From Vibrio sp. ES.051 (GTDB lineage: Bacteria; Pseudomonadota; Gammaproteobacteria; Enterobacterales; Vibrionaceae), in assembly GCF_002563795.1 (NCBI RefSeq), contig NZ_PDJL01000005.1, positions 62,001 to 126,000 on the forward strand: DNA of 64,000 bases. The letters run 5' to 3'. The notes beneath the pieces are model-generated. The model worked only from the letters and a program-made list of their open reading frames with translations, had not been told where the DNA came from and did not search any database. Made by a program: the position numbers and the translations under genes. Below are positions 17,287-27,246 of the stretch, piece after piece (the stretch's first letter is position 1; each line of letters begins with the position of its first letter).

Positions 17287-19125
17287 TTACAACTTGTAGC
17301 GATCATCAATGACCGTTGTCTCTGGGAAGGTTTTACCCTCATCCATCGCTTCCTCCGTCTCTTCTTTTACTTTGGTGTCGATCCAGAAATTGCCGATATC
17401 CATTGGGTGAAGCACCCATTCTGTCGCTTTAGTCATGCCATCTTTAGGAATGTTAACCCAGCGCCAATGGGCAACTCGAGAATAAGGCACCATGTAACCA
17501 GGAACGATGATATTTGCTTTACTGACATAGTTTTGGATTTGATGCGATAGCTCGTAACGCTTCTCCTGATCAAACTCAGAGTCGTAGGCTTCAATCAACT
17601 TGTCCAGTTCAGGACTGCTGTAGTTGGTATGAGCATTCGTTTGTGGTCGATTCGCATTATCAGAGTGTAGGTACTCCCAATATGCTGGGACCTCACCAGA
17701 ACCCATATTCAAAAACGCTAACTGGTGCTTTTTCTCAAGAATGTATTTAAACGCCGATGAGCCATCAACCAAGTTTAACGTGAACTCAAGACCCGCGAGT
17801 TTTGCTTGTTCTTTCAGGTACGCAATACGCGGTGTCCAAGAATTGTATCCATAGGTGATAGCAAAGCTCAAGCGTTGGCCCTTGCCGTTGACACGAATAC
17901 CATCTGCGCCCACTTTGTCAAAGCCCGCTTTTTCGAAATGTTTAACCGCTGCATCAGCGTCAAACTTAGGCGGCGTATGGTTAGGAGCATCATATTCGCC
18001 GTGGCCAAAACCGAGTCCATGTGGCTTGCGTGAATAATCTCCACGCATGATATTTTCAATCATGCCGTCATAATCGGTTGCTGCCATAACACCTTTGCGC
18101 ACTTCTAGGTTATCCAACATCGGCATTGCTGTATTCATCCAAAGACCACCAGCCCCTTGTGGTGCTTCGTTAAAGCCCCAGTATTTTTGGATATAGCCTT
18201 TTTTATACACTTCACTATCGGTCTTATCATGCCAAAAGTTTGGTAGTACCATTTCGAAATAATCAAGACTTCCCTTCTCAAAATGCTTCATCGCAATATC
18301 AGGATCGCGAATCACCTTAATGCGGACTTTTTCTACGTTGTAACGGTTTTTATAGTAGCGGTTGTTATACCCCCACCAATCTTCGCCCACGTGTTTGAAG
18401 GTAACACTCTTACCTTTCTTCACTTTGTCTAAATAGTAAGGCGCTGCCGTTGGCTCAGCTTTAAAGTTGAATTTTCGGACGAAGTTATCCGGCATACCAT
18501 CATTATTGGCGTCCTTTTCACCGTCAAAGAAGTGTTCCGGACGAGGCTGAAAACCATTACTCGGCATATTGATCATCACCATCAGTAAATCATGGCTTTG
18601 AGCAACAGCAAGATTCACCTTGATCGTGTAGTCATCAATCTTTGCAACGCGAACAATGCTGTTCGTGAAGAAGTCGTTGTACCACGGGTCAATAATGTCT
18701 TTTGACCTGTAGTACTTCATCATGAAAACATAATCATCTGCGGTAATCTTTTCGCCATCAGACCATTTTGCCGTGTCATCAAGTCTAAAGAAAACCGTTT
18801 TGTTATCTTCTTCGAATGCCCATGACTTAGCGAGTTGAGGTATCCATTTCCCAGTATTTGGGTGTCGCTGAGCAAGTTTTGGCGAGCCGTCCATCAGGTA
18901 TTGACGCAAACCAGAGTTCGCATCAGGGCCAACGCTACGTAACGTCTGCGGAAAACTTGAAATATAAGTACGGTAGGTACCACCACGTAAGGCGTTTTCA
19001 GACGCAAACAGGGGTTCATTGTTATTTGAAATCCATTCAATACCAACCGGCAACTCTGCCGCATTCAGTTGAAAACTGGCAGCAGTCAATGTTGCGAGCA
19101 CTGGTAATGGCCGTTTTTTAGCCAT
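17287..19125 (-). CDS. Extracellular solute-binding protein family 5, YejA-like
   Basis: About 612 residues from the ATG at 19125, chosen because AGGAAG lies 6 nt upstream and a signal peptide (MAKKRPLPVLATLTAASFQLNAA) starts there; an ORF start 12 codons further out is unlikely. The fold is the oligopeptide/dipeptide (SBP_bac_5) type, with WSDGEKITADDYVF and RDPDIAMKHF resembling YejA of the microcin C/peptide importer. No yejB/E/F permease or ATPase genes are adjacent: the neighbours are pqiC and pyrF. So it is an orphan binding protein serving a transporter elsewhere. Substrate unknown, probably a peptide. Confidence 0.75.
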   Translation of the reverse strand: MAKKRPLPVLATLTAASFQLNAAELPVGIEWISNNNEPLFASENALRGGTYRTYISSFPQTLRSVGPDANSGLRQYLMDGSPKLAQRHPNTGKWIPQLAKSWAFEEDNKTVFFRLDDTAKWSDGEKITADDYVFMMKYYRSKDIIDPWYNDFFTNSIVRVAKIDDYTIKVNLAVAQSHDLLMVMINMPSNGFQPRPEHFFDGEKDANNDGMPDNFVRKFNFKAEPTAAPYYLDKVKKGKSVTFKHVGEDWWGYNNRYYKNRYNVEKVRIKVIRDPDIAMKHFEKGSLDYFEMVLPNFWHDKTDSEVYKKGYIQKYWGFNEAPQGAGGLWMNTAMPMLDNLEVRKGVMAATDYDGMIENIMRGDYSRKPHGLGFGHGEYDAPNHTPPKFDADAAVKHFEKAGFDKVGADGIRVNGKGQRLSFAITYGYNSWTPRIAYLKEQAKLAGLEFTLNLVDGSSAFKYILEKKHQLAFLNMGSGEVPAYWEYLHSDNANRPQTNAHTNYSSPELDKLIEAYDSEFDQEKRYELSHQIQNYVSKANIIVPGYMVPYSRVAHWRWVNIPKDGMTKATEWVLHPMDIGNFWIDTKVKEETEEAMDEGKTFPETTVIDDRYKL

Positions 19126-19245
19126 ATTTCTTCCTTTTTGCTTCCGAGCTAAGATCAACACAAGGGAAACGGCGTGTTAGCCGTATACTTAAGATAATAG
19201 AATACAAACCTAATAATTGACTAAAATGCGCCCTTCAGAAATGAA

Positions 19246-19273
19246 AAAGGTGAAGCACTAATGCTTCACCTTT
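19246..19273 (-). terminator. Terminator of lapAB-pyrF
   Basis: Stem AAAGGTGAAGCA/TGCTTCACCTTT, 21 bp beyond the pyrF stop. Read on the minus strand it is followed by TTTCAT. It also insulates the yejA-like gene. Confidence 0.78.
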
Positions 19274-19293
19274 ACTAGAGGATTAAAGGTCAA

Positions 19294-19995
19294 TTACATA
19301 TTCGCTAAGCTTTCATTAATTGACTTTAATATCTCTTCAGGTTCAACAGCTTGCGTTATAGGACGGCCAATAACAAGGTAATCAGAACCGGATTGGATAG
19401 CGTCCACTGGCGTCATGATACGGCGCTGGTCACCTTGCTCAGAGCCTGCTGGTCGGATTCCTGGTGTCACTAACTTAAAGTCTTGACCAAGTTCGCTCTT
19501 CAGTAATGACGACTCTTGCGCTGAACATACGACACCGTCAAGACCTGCGTTCTTCGTCAGTGTTGCCAGACGAATCACTTGCTCCTGAGGTGCAAAATTC
19601 AAACCAATACCTGCCAAGTCACTCTGTTCCATGCTGGTTAATACCGTCACACCTATCAGCAACGGGCGATCTTTACCATAAGGCTCTAAAATCTCGCGAG
19701 AAGCCGCCATCATTCGCTCACCACCGCTGGCATGTACGTTCACCATCCATACGCCTAGTTCAGCGGCCGCACGTACTGCTTTAGAACATGTGTTTGGGAT
19801 ATCGTGAAATTTTAAATCCAGGAATACAGAAAAACCACGCTTGTGAAGCTCACGTACGAAATCAGGACCAAATAGCGTAAACATTTCCTTGCCTACTTTT
19901 AGACGGCATGACGCAGGATCAACTCTATCTGCAAACGCAAGCGCATCTGCTTGGTTATCATAATCCAGTGCGACAATAACTTTTTGGTCGATCAT
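19294..19995 (-). CDS. pyrF: Orotidine 5'-phosphate decarboxylase
   Basis: 233 residues, the normal length. The catalytic Asp-Lys-Asp region is seen in [12 protein letters not shown] and the phosphate-binding end in [11 protein letters not shown]. It decarboxylates OMP to UMP, the last step of de novo pyrimidine synthesis, in the cytoplasm. It follows lapB by 83 bp in the same direction, as in E. coli, and ends at a terminator. Confidence 0.96.
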   Translation of the reverse strand: MIDQKVIVALDYDNQADALAFADRVDPASCRLKVGKEMFTLFGPDFVRELHKRGFSVFLDLKFHDIPNTCSKAVRAAAELGVWMVNVHASGGERMMAASREILEPYGKDRPLLIGVTVLTSMEQSDLAGIGLNFAPQEQVIRLATLTKNAGLDGVVCSAQESSLLKSELGQDFKLVTPGIRPAGSEQGDQRRIMTPVDAIQSGSDYLVIGRPITQAVEPEEILKSINESLANM

Positions 19996-20078
19996 TTCAT
20001 CTCCTAATTATTTTGGTTCTTGTTAAATAAAAGGTTAAAAAAATGCAGCGGACAGAGAGCCTGCCTGCTGCATCAAAG

Positions 20079-21254
20079 CTATTCACCATCCAATCCTCGG
20101 ATTGGCTTGATCGTCCCCCATCCTTTACAGGAAGGACAATGCCAGTAAAGAGAATGAGTAGAAAAGCCACATTGCCGACATCGGTAGTGCGGTTTCACTT
20201 TTAACTGTTCTCCAACCATCGCTTGTAAGGTCGAAAGGCTGTCTTTCGCACGACCATCTTCTGCTTCTGCAATATGATAATCAATCAGGCGATAAAAGCC
20301 TTTCATGGTTGGATTCTTAAGTAACTGTTTAGTAAGCAACTCTTGCGCAGAGCCGATACTTTCATGGTGAGCCACCAACTGTGCCAGCATTAATTCAGCA
20401 GACACTCCTGCTTTTTTATCAATGCAGGTCCTTAGAAACTCGACCAGTTCATCTTCTTGCCCTAGATGGTGGTAGCATTCCGCAATGGTAGGTAACACAT
20501 CGCTAATGAAGTCCTTATCTTGCTCAAGTACACCTGTTAGGTACTTGATGGTATGCTTGTAATCTTCAGACTCTAAATAAATTCGACCTAGAGAAATACT
20601 CGCTCGCACACATTTAGGATCTTCTGATAACGCCTTTTTAAAATGCTGCATGGCTTTATTAGTATTACCATCAGCTTGATCTAGCATGGCAATCTCACAC
20701 CAAAAGTGCGCGATATTTGCACGTATTCGCGAGCGTTTATTGCCCATTTTCGCTAGCTGATTAGCATAATAAATCGCTTTTTCCCATTCACGCGTTTGCT
20801 GGTAAATGGTAACAAGCTGCTGAAGCGCCCCTTCTCTATGATCAGGCTCTTCGACTAGTTGTTCAAAAATTCTTTCTGCACGGTCTAAAAAGCCAGAAAC
20901 CATGTAGTCTTTCGCTAGTTGCTGAAGCGCGAGGTTTTTCTGGTCCAGTGTTAGCCCTGAGCGGGAAATGAGGTTTTGGTGAATTCGAATTGCACGGTCT
21001 ACTTCTCCACGAGAACGAAAGAGATTACCCAACGCAAGGTGAGTATCAATTGTCTCGTTATCAACTTGGAGCAATTCAATAAAATGGTCTACGGCTTTAT
21101 CTGATTGATCAGAAAGAAGCAGATTAAGACCCGTCATGTATTGACGAGAAATTTGATGAGATTGCTTCTGCTTGTCTTGCTGAGCGCTGCGATGTCCCAT
21201 GTACCAGCCATATGCAGCAGCTATAGGCAATAACAAGAAGAGTAGTTCAAGCAT
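20079..21254 (-). CDS. lapB: LapB (YciM), LPS assembly regulator with TPR repeats
   Basis: 391 residues: an N-terminal membrane anchor (1-18), a series of TPR repeats (about 35-350) and a C-terminal rubredoxin-type metal site with CRQCG and CPSCKGWG. LapB works with FtsH to control LpxC turnover and so lipopolysaccharide synthesis. It lies 18 bp after lapA and upstream of pyrF, the conserved order. Length matches the E. coli protein (389). Confidence 0.94.
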   Translation of the reverse strand: MLELLFLLLPIAAAYGWYMGHRSAQQDKQKQSHQISRQYMTGLNLLLSDQSDKAVDHFIELLQVDNETIDTHLALGNLFRSRGEVDRAIRIHQNLISRSGLTLDQKNLALQQLAKDYMVSGFLDRAERIFEQLVEEPDHREGALQQLVTIYQQTREWEKAIYYANQLAKMGNKRSRIRANIAHFWCEIAMLDQADGNTNKAMQHFKKALSEDPKCVRASISLGRIYLESEDYKHTIKYLTGVLEQDKDFISDVLPTIAECYHHLGQEDELVEFLRTCIDKKAGVSAELMLAQLVAHHESIGSAQELLTKQLLKNPTMKGFYRLIDYHIAEAEDGRAKDSLSTLQAMVGEQLKVKPHYRCRQCGFSTHSLYWHCPSCKGWGTIKPIRGLDGE

Positions 21255-21272
21255 TAAAGTAAAGCCTTATCC

Positions 21273-21569
21273 TTATGCCTGTTTTTCGATGGCTGACTTA
21301 TTCGCCGTTTTTTCCGCTTCAGCAGGCTCATATTTTTTCAGTTGTTTTTTCAAACGACGAACTCGCAGCTGAGTCTTTAGTTGGAGACTACCCAAGATCA
21401 TCCATGCTAAAGCAAAACCAACGACAAATACCACGCCTAATAATGTGGATAAGTGGAACTCTCCTTTTGCTAGAAGATAATTAAAGGTCACAAGTTCTTG
21501 GTTTTGCGAACCTAATGCCAATGCAATTAAAAAGAGAGCTAAAACAACAACGATTTTTATAATTTTCAT
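21273..21569 (-). CDS. lapA: LapA (YciS), small inner-membrane partner of LapB
   Basis: 98 residues with two membrane helices (about 2-20 and 41-62) and a basic, Lys/Glu-rich C-terminal tail in the cytoplasm; DUF1049 family. First gene of lapA-lapB-pyrF. It cooperates with LapB in lipopolysaccharide assembly. Confidence 0.9.
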   Translation of the reverse strand: MKIIKIVVVLALFLIALALGSQNQELVTFNYLLAKGEFHLSTLLGVVFVVGFALAWMILGSLQLKTQLRVRRLKKQLKKYEPAEAEKTANKSAIEKQA

Positions 21570-21649
21570 GTTACATCACCCTTCTAGGAGTAAGTCGGTA
21601 AGATTATGCAGGAAAATAATTCTTCAGACTACGTATATTAGCAATAATC

Positions 21650-21674
21650 TATACCCAAGTAACCTCAAGATGCT
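21650..21674. repeat. Dispersed Vibrio-type intergenic element, best copy
   Basis: TATACCCAAGTAACCTCAAGATGC, between lapA and ihfB. The core ACCCAAGTNACNTCAAGATGC is partly shared with 11675-11700 and 30596-30614. Non-coding; function unknown. Confidence 0.55.
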
Positions 21675-21803
21675 TAGTTTATAGACACGCCTAGAAGTTA
21701 AAATTATTTGAGTGTCGACACCTGTTCGTAAAACGGTCAGAGCCAATACAAGTAAAATATTCTCGCTGGGTCATGACTTCGATGTTGTTTGGGCATATTA
21801 CAA

Positions 21804-21837
21804 AAAAAGCGGCATACAAAAAAGTATGCCGCTTTTT
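21804..21837 (-). terminator. Terminator of ihfB
   Basis: Perfect stem AAAAAGCGGCATAC/GTATGCCGCTTTTT with a 6-A loop, 21 bp beyond the ihfB stop; works in either direction. Confidence 0.88.
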
Positions 21838-21858
21838 CTGCAAACTAATAAGAGTGCC

Positions 21859-22140
21859 TTAGCCAATATTGACACGCTCACGAAGCTCTTTACCTGGTTT
21901 GAAATGTGGAACGTATTTACCTTCCAATTCCACTTTATCGCCTGTTTTAGGGTTACGACCTACGCGAGGCTCACGGTAATGAAGAGAAAAACTACCAAAG
22001 CCTCGGATCTCGATACGATCACCACTCTCTAGCGTAGAGGCCATGTGCTCTAAAATATCTTTTACAGCATCCTCTATCTCTTTCGCTGATAAATGTGTTT
22101 GCTCAGCACAGAGTCTTTCAATCAGTTCAGACTTAGTCAT
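21859..22140 (-). CDS. ihfB: Integration host factor beta subunit
   Basis: 93 residues of the HU/IHF family. The DNA-intercalating proline lies in [16 protein letters not shown] and the GFGSF motif is present. With IhfA (not in the window) it bends DNA at specific sites. It follows rpsA, as in E. coli, but a strong terminator between them (22311-22338) implies its own promoter in the 213-bp gap, where a 12-bp inverted repeat also lies. Confidence 0.95.
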
Positions 22141-22179
22141 AGTTGCCCTCTTTGAGTATCTTTATCACTTATTATAGTA

Positions 22180-22290
22180 AGTAATACTAATTCCAACAAA
22201 CACTTGCTAACAATTCCAGACAAATTTCACGCAAAATGCGCAATGAGGAAATGCCTTTTATTAAGATAGTTTACCGTCATTAGTATTACT
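22180..22290. repeat. Inverted repeat upstream of ihfB
   Basis: AGTAATACTAAT (22180-22191) and its exact reverse complement ATTAGTATTACT (22279-22290) flank 87 bp in the ihfB promoter region. Could be paired operators; function unknown. Confidence 0.4.
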
Positions 22291-22310
22291 ACTTAAATAT
22301 GCTCAAATAT

Positions 22311-22338
22311 AAAAAAGGAGCCTTGCGGCTCCTTTTTT
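22311..22338 (-). terminator. Terminator of cmk-rpsA
   Basis: AAAAAAGGAGCC-TTGC-GGCTCCTTTTTT, 16 bp beyond the rpsA stop. Confidence 0.9.
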
Positions 22339-22353
22339 GCTTAAGCGAGTATA

Positions 22354-24024
22354 TTATTCGCCTTTAGCTGCTTTGAAAGCATCAGCCATTGCGTTACCGA
22401 AAGAAGATTCATCTTGCTTGTTAACAGATGCCATTGCTTCTTGCTCTTCAGCTTCGTCTTTAGCTTTGATAGATAGGTTGATTACACGGTTCTTACGGTC
22501 TACACCTGTGAACTTAGCTTCAACAACATCACCAGCGCTTAGGATTAAAGCAGCATCTTCAACGCGGTCGCGAGATACTTCAGATGCACGGATGTAACCT
22601 TCAACGCCTTCTGCGATTTCAACAGTAGCACCTTTAGCGTCAACTGCAGTTACAGTAGCGTTAACGAGAGTACCTTTCTTGTTATCAGCAACGTAAGCAT
22701 TGAATGGGTCATTTTCCATTTGCTTGATGCCTAGAGAGATACGCTCACGCTCTGCGTCTACCGCTAGAACAACTGCAGAGATCTCGTCGCCTTTCTTGTA
22801 CTCACGTACAGCTTCTTCGCCAGCAACATTCCAAGAAATGTCAGATAGGTGAACTAGACCGTCGATGCCGCCTTCTAGACCGATAAAGATACCGAAGTCT
22901 GTAATAGACTTGATCTTACCAGTAACTTTGTCGCCTTTAGCTTGTGCTTCAGCGAATGACTGCCATGGGTTAGCTTTACACTGTTTCAGACCTAGTGAAA
23001 TACGACGACGTTCTTCGTCGATTTCAAGAACCATAACCTCAACTTCGTCGCCAACATTAACAACTTTAGATGGGTGGATGTTCTTGTTAGTCCAATCCAT
23101 TTCTGAAACGTGAACTAGACCTTCAACGCCTTCTTCGATTTCAACGAAGCAGCCGTAGTCTGTTAGGTTAGTTACGCGACCAGTTAGTTTGTGACCTTCT
23201 GGGTAACGCTTAGCGATTGCTACCCATGGATCTTCGCCTAGTTGCTTAAGACCTAGTGATACGCGAGTACGCTCACGGTCGAACTTAAGAACTTTAACTT
23301 GGATCTCGTCACCAACGTTAACGATTTCAGATGGGTGCTTAACGCGCTTCCAAGCCATATCAGTGATATGTAGAAGACCGTCAACGCCACCTAGGTCAAC
23401 GAACGCACCGTAATCAGTAAGGTTCTTAACGATACCTTTAACTTCAGAACCTTCTTGTAGAGTTTCTAGAAGCTCGTCACGCTCAACGCTGTTTTCAGAT
23501 TCAATAACAGCACGACGTGAAACAACTACGTTGTTACGTTTTTGGTCAAGTTTGATAACTTTGAACTCTAGCTCTTTGTTTTCTAGGTGAGCAGTGTCGC
23601 GGATTGGACGTACGTCTACTAGAGAGCCAGGAAGGAAAGCACGGATACCATTTAGTTCAACAGTGAAACCGCCTTTAACTTTACCGTTGATGATACCAAC
23701 AACAGTTTCAGCTTCTTCGTAAGCTTTCTCAAGTACGATCCAAGCTTCGTGACGCTTAGCTTTCTCACGAGAAAGTTGAGTTTCACCGAAACCATCTTCA
23801 ACAGCGTCTAGAGCTACATCTACTTCAGCGCCAACTTCAACTTCAAGTTCGCCAGCAGCGTTCTTGAACTGTTCAGCAGGGATAGCAGATTCAGACTTAA
23901 GACCAGCGTCAACAAGAACGAAACCGTTCTCGATAGCGACTACAGTACCTTTAACGATGCTGCCTTGTTGGAATTCTGTTTCGTTTAGAAACTCTTCAAA
24001 GAGTTGAGCAAAAGATTCAGTCAT
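22354..24024 (-). CDS. rpsA: 30S ribosomal protein S1
   Basis: 556 residues with six S1/OB domains; repeated signatures such as [37 protein letters not shown] and [19 protein letters not shown] are visible. S1 binds mRNA leaders and brings them to the 30S subunit. It lies 110 bp after cmk in the same direction. The codon choice is strongly biased, as expected for a highly expressed gene. Confidence 0.98.
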   Translation of the reverse strand: MTESFAQLFEEFLNETEFQQGSIVKGTVVAIENGFVLVDAGLKSESAIPAEQFKNAAGELEVEVGAEVDVALDAVEDGFGETQLSREKAKRHEAWIVLEKAYEEAETVVGIINGKVKGGFTVELNGIRAFLPGSLVDVRPIRDTAHLENKELEFKVIKLDQKRNNVVVSRRAVIESENSVERDELLETLQEGSEVKGIVKNLTDYGAFVDLGGVDGLLHITDMAWKRVKHPSEIVNVGDEIQVKVLKFDRERTRVSLGLKQLGEDPWVAIAKRYPEGHKLTGRVTNLTDYGCFVEIEEGVEGLVHVSEMDWTNKNIHPSKVVNVGDEVEVMVLEIDEERRRISLGLKQCKANPWQSFAEAQAKGDKVTGKIKSITDFGIFIGLEGGIDGLVHLSDISWNVAGEEAVREYKKGDEISAVVLAVDAERERISLGIKQMENDPFNAYVADNKKGTLVNATVTAVDAKGATVEIAEGVEGYIRASEVSRDRVEDAALILSAGDVVEAKFTGVDRKNRVINLSIKAKDEAEEQEAMASVNKQDESSFGNAMADAFKAAKGE

Positions 24025-24134
24025 TTAGTTAATCTTCAATAAATTAAACGTCCACGGGTATCCTACCGCATGGGGTTATTAAATTCGCCAGTCATCATCC
24101 TTGCGACCAACGCTCTTAGTCTAGCCGAGTATCA

Positions 24135-24815
24135 TTACTCAGCTAGCTTCGATTCGATATAGTGTAGTGCCTTTTCTACCACTTCGTCGATAGTCATCGA
24201 CGTAGAATCTAGCACAAGCGCATCCTCTGCAGGGCGTAGTGGCGCCACTGGGCGGTTACGATCTCGATCGTCACGCTCTTGGATCTCGCTTAAAAGGTCA
24301 GGAAACTTAACATCTAACCCTTTCTCTTGCAACTGTTTAAGGCGTCGATTTGCACGCTCTTCAGCGCTCGCATCAAGGAAAATTTTCGCTTGTGCTGCAG
24401 GGAATACAATTGTCCCCATATCACGACCATCAGCGACTAGGCCCGGAGCAGCCTCAAAGGCACGCTGACGGCGTAACAGTGCTTCGCGAACACGTGGTAG
24501 TGCCGCTACTTTAGACGCTGCCATGCCCGTTTCTTCTTTACGAAGTTCACTTGATACATCTTCGCCTTCTAAAATCACCTTAACTAGGTCACCTTCAGCG
24601 ACAAATTGAACGTCTAGGTGTGTTGCCAATGGGACAAGCGCGTCTTCTGACTCAGTGTCAACACCATGATGAATCGCAGCAAGGGCAAGTACACGATAAA
24701 TCGCACCAGAGTCTAAAAGTTGGAATCCCAGCTTTTCCGCTAGCAACATACACAAAGTGCCTTTACCTGCACCACTAGGTCCATCTACGGTTACAACCGG
24801 AGTTTGAGAGGACAT
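24135..24815 (-). CDS. cmk: Cytidylate kinase
   Basis: About 226 residues. The ATG at 24815 is chosen over the GTG at 24827: AGGTGGAG ends about 6 nt before it and the first residues [21 protein letters not shown] match the family. P-loop GPSGAGKGT is present, with RDMGT and RDDRDRNRP. It phosphorylates CMP and dCMP. Upstream of rpsA, the conserved order. Confidence 0.95.
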   Translation of the reverse strand: MSSQTPVVTVDGPSGAGKGTLCMLLAEKLGFQLLDSGAIYRVLALAAIHHGVDTESEDALVPLATHLDVQFVAEGDLVKVILEGEDVSSELRKEETGMAASKVAALPRVREALLRRQRAFEAAPGLVADGRDMGTIVFPAAQAKIFLDASAEERANRRLKQLQEKGLDVKFPDLLSEIQERDDRDRNRPVAPLRPAEDALVLDSTSMTIDEVVEKALHYIESKLAE

Positions 24816-24967
24816 GTTCTTCTCCACCTATAATTTTTCAGCAATTCGCTCGGTTTTCGAGGCGCACATTATACGTGCAATCGCCTCTTGGAGCGAGGAA
24901 AAATGTCGTGTAAGACATCCACCCAATACGTAATTGGATTTATAAAGTGGCTTAAAGCTCAACGAAT

Positions 24968-24994
24968 AACGGCGAGAGTTTCTCCTCGCCGTTT
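24968..24994 (-). terminator. Terminator of sohB
   Basis: Stem AACGGCGAG/CTCGCCGTT with an 8-nt loop, 27 bp beyond the sohB stop. Confidence 0.65.
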
Positions 24995-25020
24995 ACAAAT
25001 TCAATCGCGGTTAAATTCGT

Positions 25021-26082
25021 TTAAACAATCGGCTTTTGACCACGCTCTGCCAGCTTTAAGATCACGCTGTCAGCGACTTTGCCCGCGACACCTGCTAGCT
25101 TGTCTGCCAGTTTTTTCTTTTGAACATAATGCACAGCGAGTACGGTTTTCTCTTTGCATGCTTCAACGACAATATCATCAGATGTCGTGATGTCGTCGAC
25201 TAAACCCAGCTCTTTTGCTTGTTTACCAAACCAGTGCTCACCAGTGGCTACTTTATCTAGGTCTAGACTCGGACGACGCTCACGAATGAAGTCTTTAAAC
25301 AAAACGTGTGTTTCTTCAAGCTCTTGCTTGAATTTATCACGCGCTTTGTCGGTATTCTCACCAAACATCGTTAACGTGCGTTTATATTCACCTGCGGTTA
25401 ATTGTTCGTACTCAATGTCATGCTTCTTCAACAGTTTGTTGAAGTTAGGAATTTGCGCGATAACGCCGATAGAGCCCACAATCGCAAATGGCGCAGAAAC
25501 AATCTTATCTGCTACACATGCCATCATGTAACCGCCACTTGCTGCAACTTTGTCAACAGAGATGGTCAGAGGAAGACCAGCGGCTTTAATACGGTCAAGT
25601 TGAGAAGAGGCGAGACCGTAACCGTGAACCATACCACCGCCAGATTCTAGACGAAGCAACACTTCATCACCTTCACGTGCGACAGCAAGAATAGAAGTGA
25701 TTTCTTCTCGTAATGAGTTCACTTCTTTCGCATCGATACTGCCATTAAAATCGAGAACGAATAAGTGAGGTTCACGCTTGCTATCTAGTGCCCCCTCTTT
25801 ATTCGCTTGCTTGATCTCTTTTTCACGAGATTTGTTTTTCTCTTTCTCTTCTTTCTTGACGGCTTTATCGCGCGCCTTAATGAAAGCATCGTCATGTAAG
25901 TGATGCTCTAACTGCTCAACAGATTGTTTGTGTTGTTCCGAAAGATTGGTAATCTCTAACTCCCCTTTCGCTGCACCCGACTTGCCACCAGCCGATTTCA
26001 CAATAATGAGTAGAACAATTATCGCGGCAACAACCGTGATGATTTTGGCCAAAAATAGACCATAATTTAATAAAAATTCCAA
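25021..26082 (-). CDS. sohB: SohB, S49 family inner-membrane peptidase
   Basis: 353 residues: an N-terminal membrane helix (about 8-28), a charged Lys/Glu linker (about 60-105) and an S49 signal-peptide-peptidase-like domain with the nucleophile region VAASGGYMMA and the lysine region EYKRTLTMFGENTDKAR. Length matches E. coli SohB (349). Divergent from yciK, a pairing also seen in enterics. Confidence 0.93.
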   Translation of the reverse strand: MEFLLNYGLFLAKIITVVAAIIVLLIIVKSAGGKSGAAKGELEITNLSEQHKQSVEQLEHHLHDDAFIKARDKAVKKEEKEKNKSREKEIKQANKEGALDSKREPHLFVLDFNGSIDAKEVNSLREEITSILAVAREGDEVLLRLESGGGMVHGYGLASSQLDRIKAAGLPLTISVDKVAASGGYMMACVADKIVSAPFAIVGSIGVIAQIPNFNKLLKKHDIEYEQLTAGEYKRTLTMFGENTDKARDKFKQELEETHVLFKDFIRERRPSLDLDKVATGEHWFGKQAKELGLVDDITTSDDIVVEACKEKTVLAVHYVQKKKLADKLAGVAGKVADSVILKLAERGQKPIV

Positions 26083-26212
26083 CGAGAGCTCCTTTATCTC
26101 ATTCTAGGTTACGTCGTTATGTTACGCAGAAACATCAGCGAGAAGGCAACGAGTTTTGTAACCACTTGTTCTGATTGATAGCGTTCGGATAACATACCTA
26201 ACGAAAGTTCTG

Positions 26213-26240
26213 GAATTGGTATAACACATGAATTGGTGTA
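26213..26240. repeat. Short direct repeat in the sohB/yciK divergent region
   Basis: GAATTGGTATA (26213-26223) and GAATTGGTGTA (26230-26240) repeat with a 17-bp period between two divergent promoters; possibly tandem regulator half-sites. Confidence 0.3.
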
Positions 26241-26346
26241 TTGTAACCATCTCGTCACGATTACCAAGATTTTCCATTGAAGAACAGACGTTTTTAGCGT
26301 CAATTAACTATCATGGACCCTCTTACAATAATAAGGATTTATCACC

Positions 26347-27093
26347 GTGAACTACTCTGTTTCAGCTGATGCCCTAAAAGGTAAAGTCATTCTTGTTACT
26401 GGTGCTGGTAATGGCATCGGCCGTCAAGCCGCGCTTTCTTACGCCGAGCACGGCGCCACTGTTATTCTCTTAGGCAGAAATGTTCAAAATCTTGAATCTC
26501 TCTATGATGAGATTGAAGCAGCTGGCTACCCACAAGCCGCTATCATTCCTCTTGATCTAAAAGGCGCAACGAAACAACATTACATTGATATGGCGGAAAC
26601 TATTGAGGGGCAATTTGGTCGCTTGGATGGGCTACTACACAATGCGGGTGTACTGAGTGCGTTGTGCCCATTTGAGCAGCTCAACGAAGAAGACTTCGAT
26701 GACATCATGCAGATCAATGTGAAAGCGGAAGTTTTGATGACTCAAGCACTACTGCCTGTGATGCGTAAATCAGAAGCGGGTCGTATCGTGTTTACCTCGT
26801 CAACCGTTGGTCATTCTGGCCGTGCTTTCTGGGGCGCATACGCAATCTCTAAATTTGCTGTAGAAGGCATGATGCAAGTGCTGGCTGACGAGCTGAGTGA
26901 TACACCAGTCCGTGTTAACGCGATTAACCCTGGTGCAACCCGTACCCGTATGCGTGAAAAAGCATACCCAGGTGAAGATTCGAATACTCTAAAAACACCA
27001 CTGGATATTATGCCACTGTATCTCCACCTTATGGATCCTTCAGTGACAAATGTAAACGGTCAATGCATCGATGCACAGCCGAAACGTAAGTGA
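26347..27093 (+). CDS. yciK: YciK, short-chain dehydrogenase/reductase
   Basis: 248 residues of the classical SDR fold: NAD(P)-binding TGAGNGIG at about 19-26, NAG in LLHNAGVLS, catalytic S/Y/K in SSTVG and AYAISKFAVEG. E. coli YciK is close in length and has the same sohB neighbour. Substrate unknown. A bidirectional terminator follows. Confidence 0.9.
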   Translation: MNYSVSADALKGKVILVTGAGNGIGRQAALSYAEHGATVILLGRNVQNLESLYDEIEAAGYPQAAIIPLDLKGATKQHYIDMAETIEGQFGRLDGLLHNAGVLSALCPFEQLNEEDFDDIMQINVKAEVLMTQALLPVMRKSEAGRIVFTSSTVGHSGRAFWGAYAISKFAVEGMMQVLADELSDTPVRVNAINPGATRTRMREKAYPGEDSNTLKTPLDIMPLYLHLMDPSVTNVNGQCIDAQPKRK

Positions 27094-27208
27094 TCCCCCT
27101 TACCTAACTAACCTCGTGCAATTGATTTAAGAGGCAGTAAATGTTGCCCGAGCGCAGAACCCAGCTTAGCTCAACTCAAAAAGAACTAAATGGTGAAAGA
27201 AGTTCTTG

Positions 27209-27236
27209 AAAAAAGGGAGGCTGTCCCTCCCTTTTA
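27209..27236. terminator. Bidirectional terminator between yciK and cheV
   Basis: AAAAAAGGGAGG-CTGTC-CCTCCCTTTT between convergent genes; A-tract on one side and T-tract on the other serve both strands. Confidence 0.85.
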
Positions 27237-27246
27237 TACCTAAAGC

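Noticed and set aside
26109-26303. 64-codon minus-strand frame between sohB and yciK
   Set aside because: Occupies the divergent promoter region and has no start signal or family resemblance.
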